The notes beneath the pieces are model-generated. The model was not told where the DNA came from. It saw nothing but the letters and a program-made list of their open reading frames with translations, and made no database searches. This document shows positions 28,614-32,610 of a stretch of 32,610 nucleotides of DNA, one piece after another. Made by a program: the position numbers and the translations under genes. This DNA comes from Marinilabiliales bacterium (GTDB lineage Bacteria; Bacteroidota; Bacteroidia; Bacteroidales; BM520), in assembly GCA_002869405.1 (NCBI GenBank), contig PKSY01000055.1:1-32610 (forward strand), given 5' to 3'. Positions within the stretch are counted from its first letter, which is position 1; each line of letters begins with the position of its first letter.

Positions 28614-29216
28614 ATGAATAAGAGAACGAGATTTTTGTATAGCGATAAGGATTATCTGGATGGATTGAAGACGAGAGATTCCGAAATTATCACTGCCATA
28701 TATTACAATCATATAGATCTTGTGAAGAATTTGGCTGTGAAGAATTCTGGAAATGAGGAAGATGCAGAAGATTTATTTCAGGATGCAATCATTATTACTT
28801 ACAAAAAAATTGTGAATGAAGAGCTGGAATTAACCAGCACATTTAGAACGTTCTTTTACAGTATTTGTCGTAATCTATGGCTTCAGCGCCTTAGCAAACG
28901 TCCGGGAAAAGTAATCGATATTGCTGATGTGGAAGAATATGTTCCACTTTCTGATAGTCAGGAATATGAAATTCATGATGAATCAGAAAACAGGGAAAGG
29001 TTATATCTGAAACACTTCGGAAAATTATCTTCTGATTGTCAGAAAATTCTTAAACACTTTGCTGAAGGTAAAAGCGTACGTGAAATCGCACAAATAATGC
29101 GATATAAAAGTGAGGATTATGCCAAATCAAGAAAGTATCAGTGTAAAGAGAATTTGAAAAAAAGGATTAAAAACGACCCCTTATACAAAGAACTACTTGA
29201 CAATGAAGAAGAATAG
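28614..29216 (+). CDS. ECF-type RNA polymerase sigma factor (sigma-70 family)
   Basis: Region 2 (NEEDAEDLFQDAIIITYKKI, FRTFFYSICRNLWLQRL) and region 4-like helix-turn-helix (LSSDCQKILKHFAEGKSVREIAQIMRYKSEDYAKSRKYQCKENLKKRI). Confidence 0.9.
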   Translation: MNKRTRFLYSDKDYLDGLKTRDSEIITAIYYNHIDLVKNLAVKNSGNEEDAEDLFQDAIIITYKKIVNEELELTSTFRTFFYSICRNLWLQRLSKRPGKVIDIADVEEYVPLSDSQEYEIHDESENRERLYLKHFGKLSSDCQKILKHFAEGKSVREIAQIMRYKSEDYAKSRKYQCKENLKKRIKNDPLYKELLDNEEE

Positions 29217-29961
29217 CCTACAAGAAAAACTCGAGCGATATCTCAAAGGAGATATGTCTGCAAAAGAGATGAAGAAATTTGAAGACTCTCTGATGAAAGA
29301 TAATGAGATGTTGCGCGAGATAGCCCTTGAGCAGGAGCTCGAAACAGTACTTGGAGATGCAGATATCCTCGATCTCAAAATGAAACTTGATGCAATACGT
29401 TATAAGGAGAGTAGAAATCAAATGTTATCTCCAATTATCCTAAGTATGAAGTCAAACATGAAGTATATCGCAGCCGCAGCAAGTATGGGGGTTCTGATAA
29501 CTGCCGGTGTACTTACACTTACTCCAAGGAATTATTCTTCCGACAAGTTGTTTAAAATGTATTATCAGCCTGATAAAGCCGTTATTGTCAATCGCGCAGG
29601 CAGGGGAAACGTTAATATCGTTGAAGCATTAATGAAGTTCCAGAAGAAGGATTATGACGCTGCTTCTGGAATGTTCGAAGAAATCCTTCTGAACAACCCT
29701 GATAATATAGCATTGCGCTTCTATAACGGGATATCGTACATAGAAACTGAAAAATACGATGAGGCTATTAAGTCGTTTAATCTGATCCTGGAAAATAAGG
29801 ATAACCTTTACATTGAGCATGCTGAATGGTACCTCGCTCTCTGTTACCTTAAAAAGGAAGATGTTGACGAGGCAAGAAAACAACTCTTGCGCATAGCGAA
29901 CGAAGAAGATGGCTTTTATAAAGAAGATGCACAAAAAATTCTTGAAAAGCTCGACAAGTAA
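29203..29961 (+). CDS. Single-TM TPR protein, candidate anti-sigma/signal transducer
   Basis: Overlaps the sigma gene (ATG at 29203; the track uses a TTG at 29197). N-terminal LQEKLERYLKGDMSAKEMKKFEDSLMKDNEM; TM YIAAAASMGVLITAGVLTLTP; C-terminal TPR-like repeats. Confidence 0.8.
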   Translation: MKKNSLQEKLERYLKGDMSAKEMKKFEDSLMKDNEMLREIALEQELETVLGDADILDLKMKLDAIRYKESRNQMLSPIILSMKSNMKYIAAAASMGVLITAGVLTLTPRNYSSDKLFKMYYQPDKAVIVNRAGRGNVNIVEALMKFQKKDYDAASGMFEEILLNNPDNIALRFYNGISYIETEKYDEAIKSFNLILENKDNLYIEHAEWYLALCYLKKEDVDEARKQLLRIANEEDGFYKEDAQKILEKLDK

Positions 29962-29992
29962 ACCATTGCTTTCCACATATTCATACATTCAC

Positions 29993-30029
29993 AACCGTTT
30001 TGATTGTCCTAATCTAAACGGTTTTTTTT
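29993..30029 (+). terminator. Rho-independent terminator overlapping the sdaA 3' end
   Basis: AACCGTTTTGATT-gtcct-AATCTAAACGGTT (13 bp, one mismatch) followed by an 8-T tract. Confidence 0.8.
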
Positions 30030-31205
30030 TGCCAGTCCGCCAAGTCCCGTCTCGCGGTATAATGCAGGAATATCATGTCCGGTTTCATTCATAACTTCAA
30101 CAACGCGGTCAAATGATACACGGTGGATCCCGTCTGATAGAAGCGCATAATCCTTACTGTCGATGGCTCTTGTTGCGGCAAAGGCATTTCTTTCGATGCA
30201 TGGAATTTGTACCAGCCCCATTACAGGGTCACAAGTTAGTCCCAGGTGATGTTCAAGCCCCATTTCCGCAGCGTATTCTACCTGAGCAGGAGTGCCGCCG
30301 AAAAGTTGTGTTGCCGCACCGGCAGCCATAGCGCATGCTGAACCTATTTCACCCTGGCAACCAACTTCAGCCCCGGAAATTGATGCATTGTATCTGATCA
30401 GGTTGCCAATAAGCCCGGCAGTAGCAAGAGCATGAAGGATTCGCTTTCGGTTAAATCCGTAATATTCCTGCAAAAGATATAGTACACCGGGCAGTACACC
30501 GCAAGATCCACAAGTTGGAGCTGTGACAACGCGGCCACCGGAAGCATTTTCCTCTGCTACAGCAAGCGCATAAGCGTAAAGTTGTATTCTTGGCTTTACA
30601 TAGTCATTGTGCTGCAACGATTTCGTGTAATAGGAAGATGCTTTTCGGGGTACATTCAGCGGCCCTGGTAATCTGCTTTCATGATTAAGTCCGTTTTTTA
30701 CAGAAGTAATCATAACCTCCCACACTTCATCAAGATAATCCCAAATATCATTATCTTCCCGGTCGGCAACATATTCCCACATATTTTTCCCCTGTTTCTG
30801 GCACCATAACAATATGTCGTTCATATTATGGAGCCCGTAAATGGATTTGTGATTACGCTTTCCCGGTGTTTGAGTGATTTCACCACCGCCAATGCTAAAC
30901 CATGTTTCCTTATGCAGAGTAACTCCTTCGTTGTTAATGGATTCAAAGGTAATGGCATTGGGATGACCCGGCAGCGATTCTGTTGGTTTCCACACAATTT
31001 CTGTATGATCCGCTCCAAGTGTTTTAAAGATTATTTCATCCGTAAGGTGGCCTTTCCCTGTTGCTGCCAGTGAACTATACAGCGTTACACGGTAACGTGC
31101 ACCGGGGAATTCTTTTATGAACAGTGCCGCAGCGCGTGCCGGTCCCATTGTATGGCTGCTGGATGGGCCATAGCCGATTTTATATATTGAGCGAATCGTT
31201 TCCAT
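30009..31205 (-). CDS. sdaA: L-serine ammonia-lyase, iron-sulfur-dependent, single-chain
   Basis: YKIGYGPSSSHTMGPARAA, APTCGSCGVLPGVL, GCQGEIGSACAMAAGA, GLTCDPVMGLVQIPCIERN. Start placed at the ATG at 31205 (METIRS). Confidence 0.95.
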   Translation of the reverse strand: METIRSIYKIGYGPSSSHTMGPARAAALFIKEFPGARYRVTLYSSLAATGKGHLTDEIIFKTLGADHTEIVWKPTESLPGHPNAITFESINNEGVTLHKETWFSIGGGEITQTPGKRNHKSIYGLHNMNDILLWCQKQGKNMWEYVADREDNDIWDYLDEVWEVMITSVKNGLNHESRLPGPLNVPRKASSYYTKSLQHNDYVKPRIQLYAYALAVAEENASGGRVVTAPTCGSCGVLPGVLYLLQEYYGFNRKRILHALATAGLIGNLIRYNASISGAEVGCQGEIGSACAMAAGAATQLFGGTPAQVEYAAEMGLEHHLGLTCDPVMGLVQIPCIERNAFAATRAIDSKDYALLSDGIHRVSFDRVVEVMNETGHDIPALYRETGLGGLAKKNRLD

Positions 31206-31223
31206 TGTAATTTTTTGATGTTG

Positions 31224-31256
31224 CAAATTTATAGAAAAACACAGATGCTGAACAAT
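31224..31256 (-). promoter_or_regulatory. Putative sdaA promoter
   Basis: Minus strand aTTG-N21-TAAATTTG, fitting TTTG-N19-21-TAnnTTTG. Confidence 0.45.
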
Positions 31257-31499
31257 ATTCACATTTGCATAACTGTAAAGCTATTATGTGTTTATGGTTT
31301 ATATTTTATTAATGCTGTAACGAGCGGTTTTGCAATGCTTTCCAAGGAGTTTTTAAATGTATTAAACAGCGATTAATTTCATGTTAAGGAATTGATGTAA
31401 ATCGTTCATTGTCAACCGCAATCGTTTTAATTTAGAATAGTTTTAAATTGGAGTATAGTCTTGTCGCTTTCCGTTGATATTCTCTTTTTTTTAGATATT

Positions 31500-32610
<1,111 letters not shown>

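Overview
This is a chromosomal window from a member of the Bacteroidetes. The evidence is the dcw gene order, a type IX secretion (T9SS) sorting domain, TAnnTTTG-like -7 promoter boxes and the Bacteroidetes-type FtsZ tail. About half of it (252-15847, minus strand) is a complete-looking Bacteroidetes dcw cluster: mraZ-rsmH-ftsL-ftsI(PASTA)-murE-mraY-murD-ftsW-murG-murC-ftsQ-ftsA-ftsZ-yqeY. It is preceded by a three-repeat, 10-bp-period MraZ operator. Divergent from it are a PlsC-like/GNAT-like acyltransferase pair (candidate amino-acid lipid synthesis) and engB. Next come a biotin-carrier protein plus an acyl-CoA carboxyltransferase, yjbR/mmcQ and mutS2. The most system-like region is 23677-29961. 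It holds an exported TPR-CHAT putative protease, a T9SS cargo protein with CnaB-, dockerin- and cohesin-like parts, and a divergent ECF sigma factor overlapping a one-TM TPR protein. The right end holds sdaA divergent from a nifJ gene that is cut by the window edge. Noncoding structure includes REP-like palindromes at 1-250 and about 18641, three terminators (one embedded in a convergent gene's 3' end) and a nested palindrome upstream of nifJ. No CRISPR array, tRNA, rRNA or intact mobile element was seen. All homology statements come from motif recognition without database searches.
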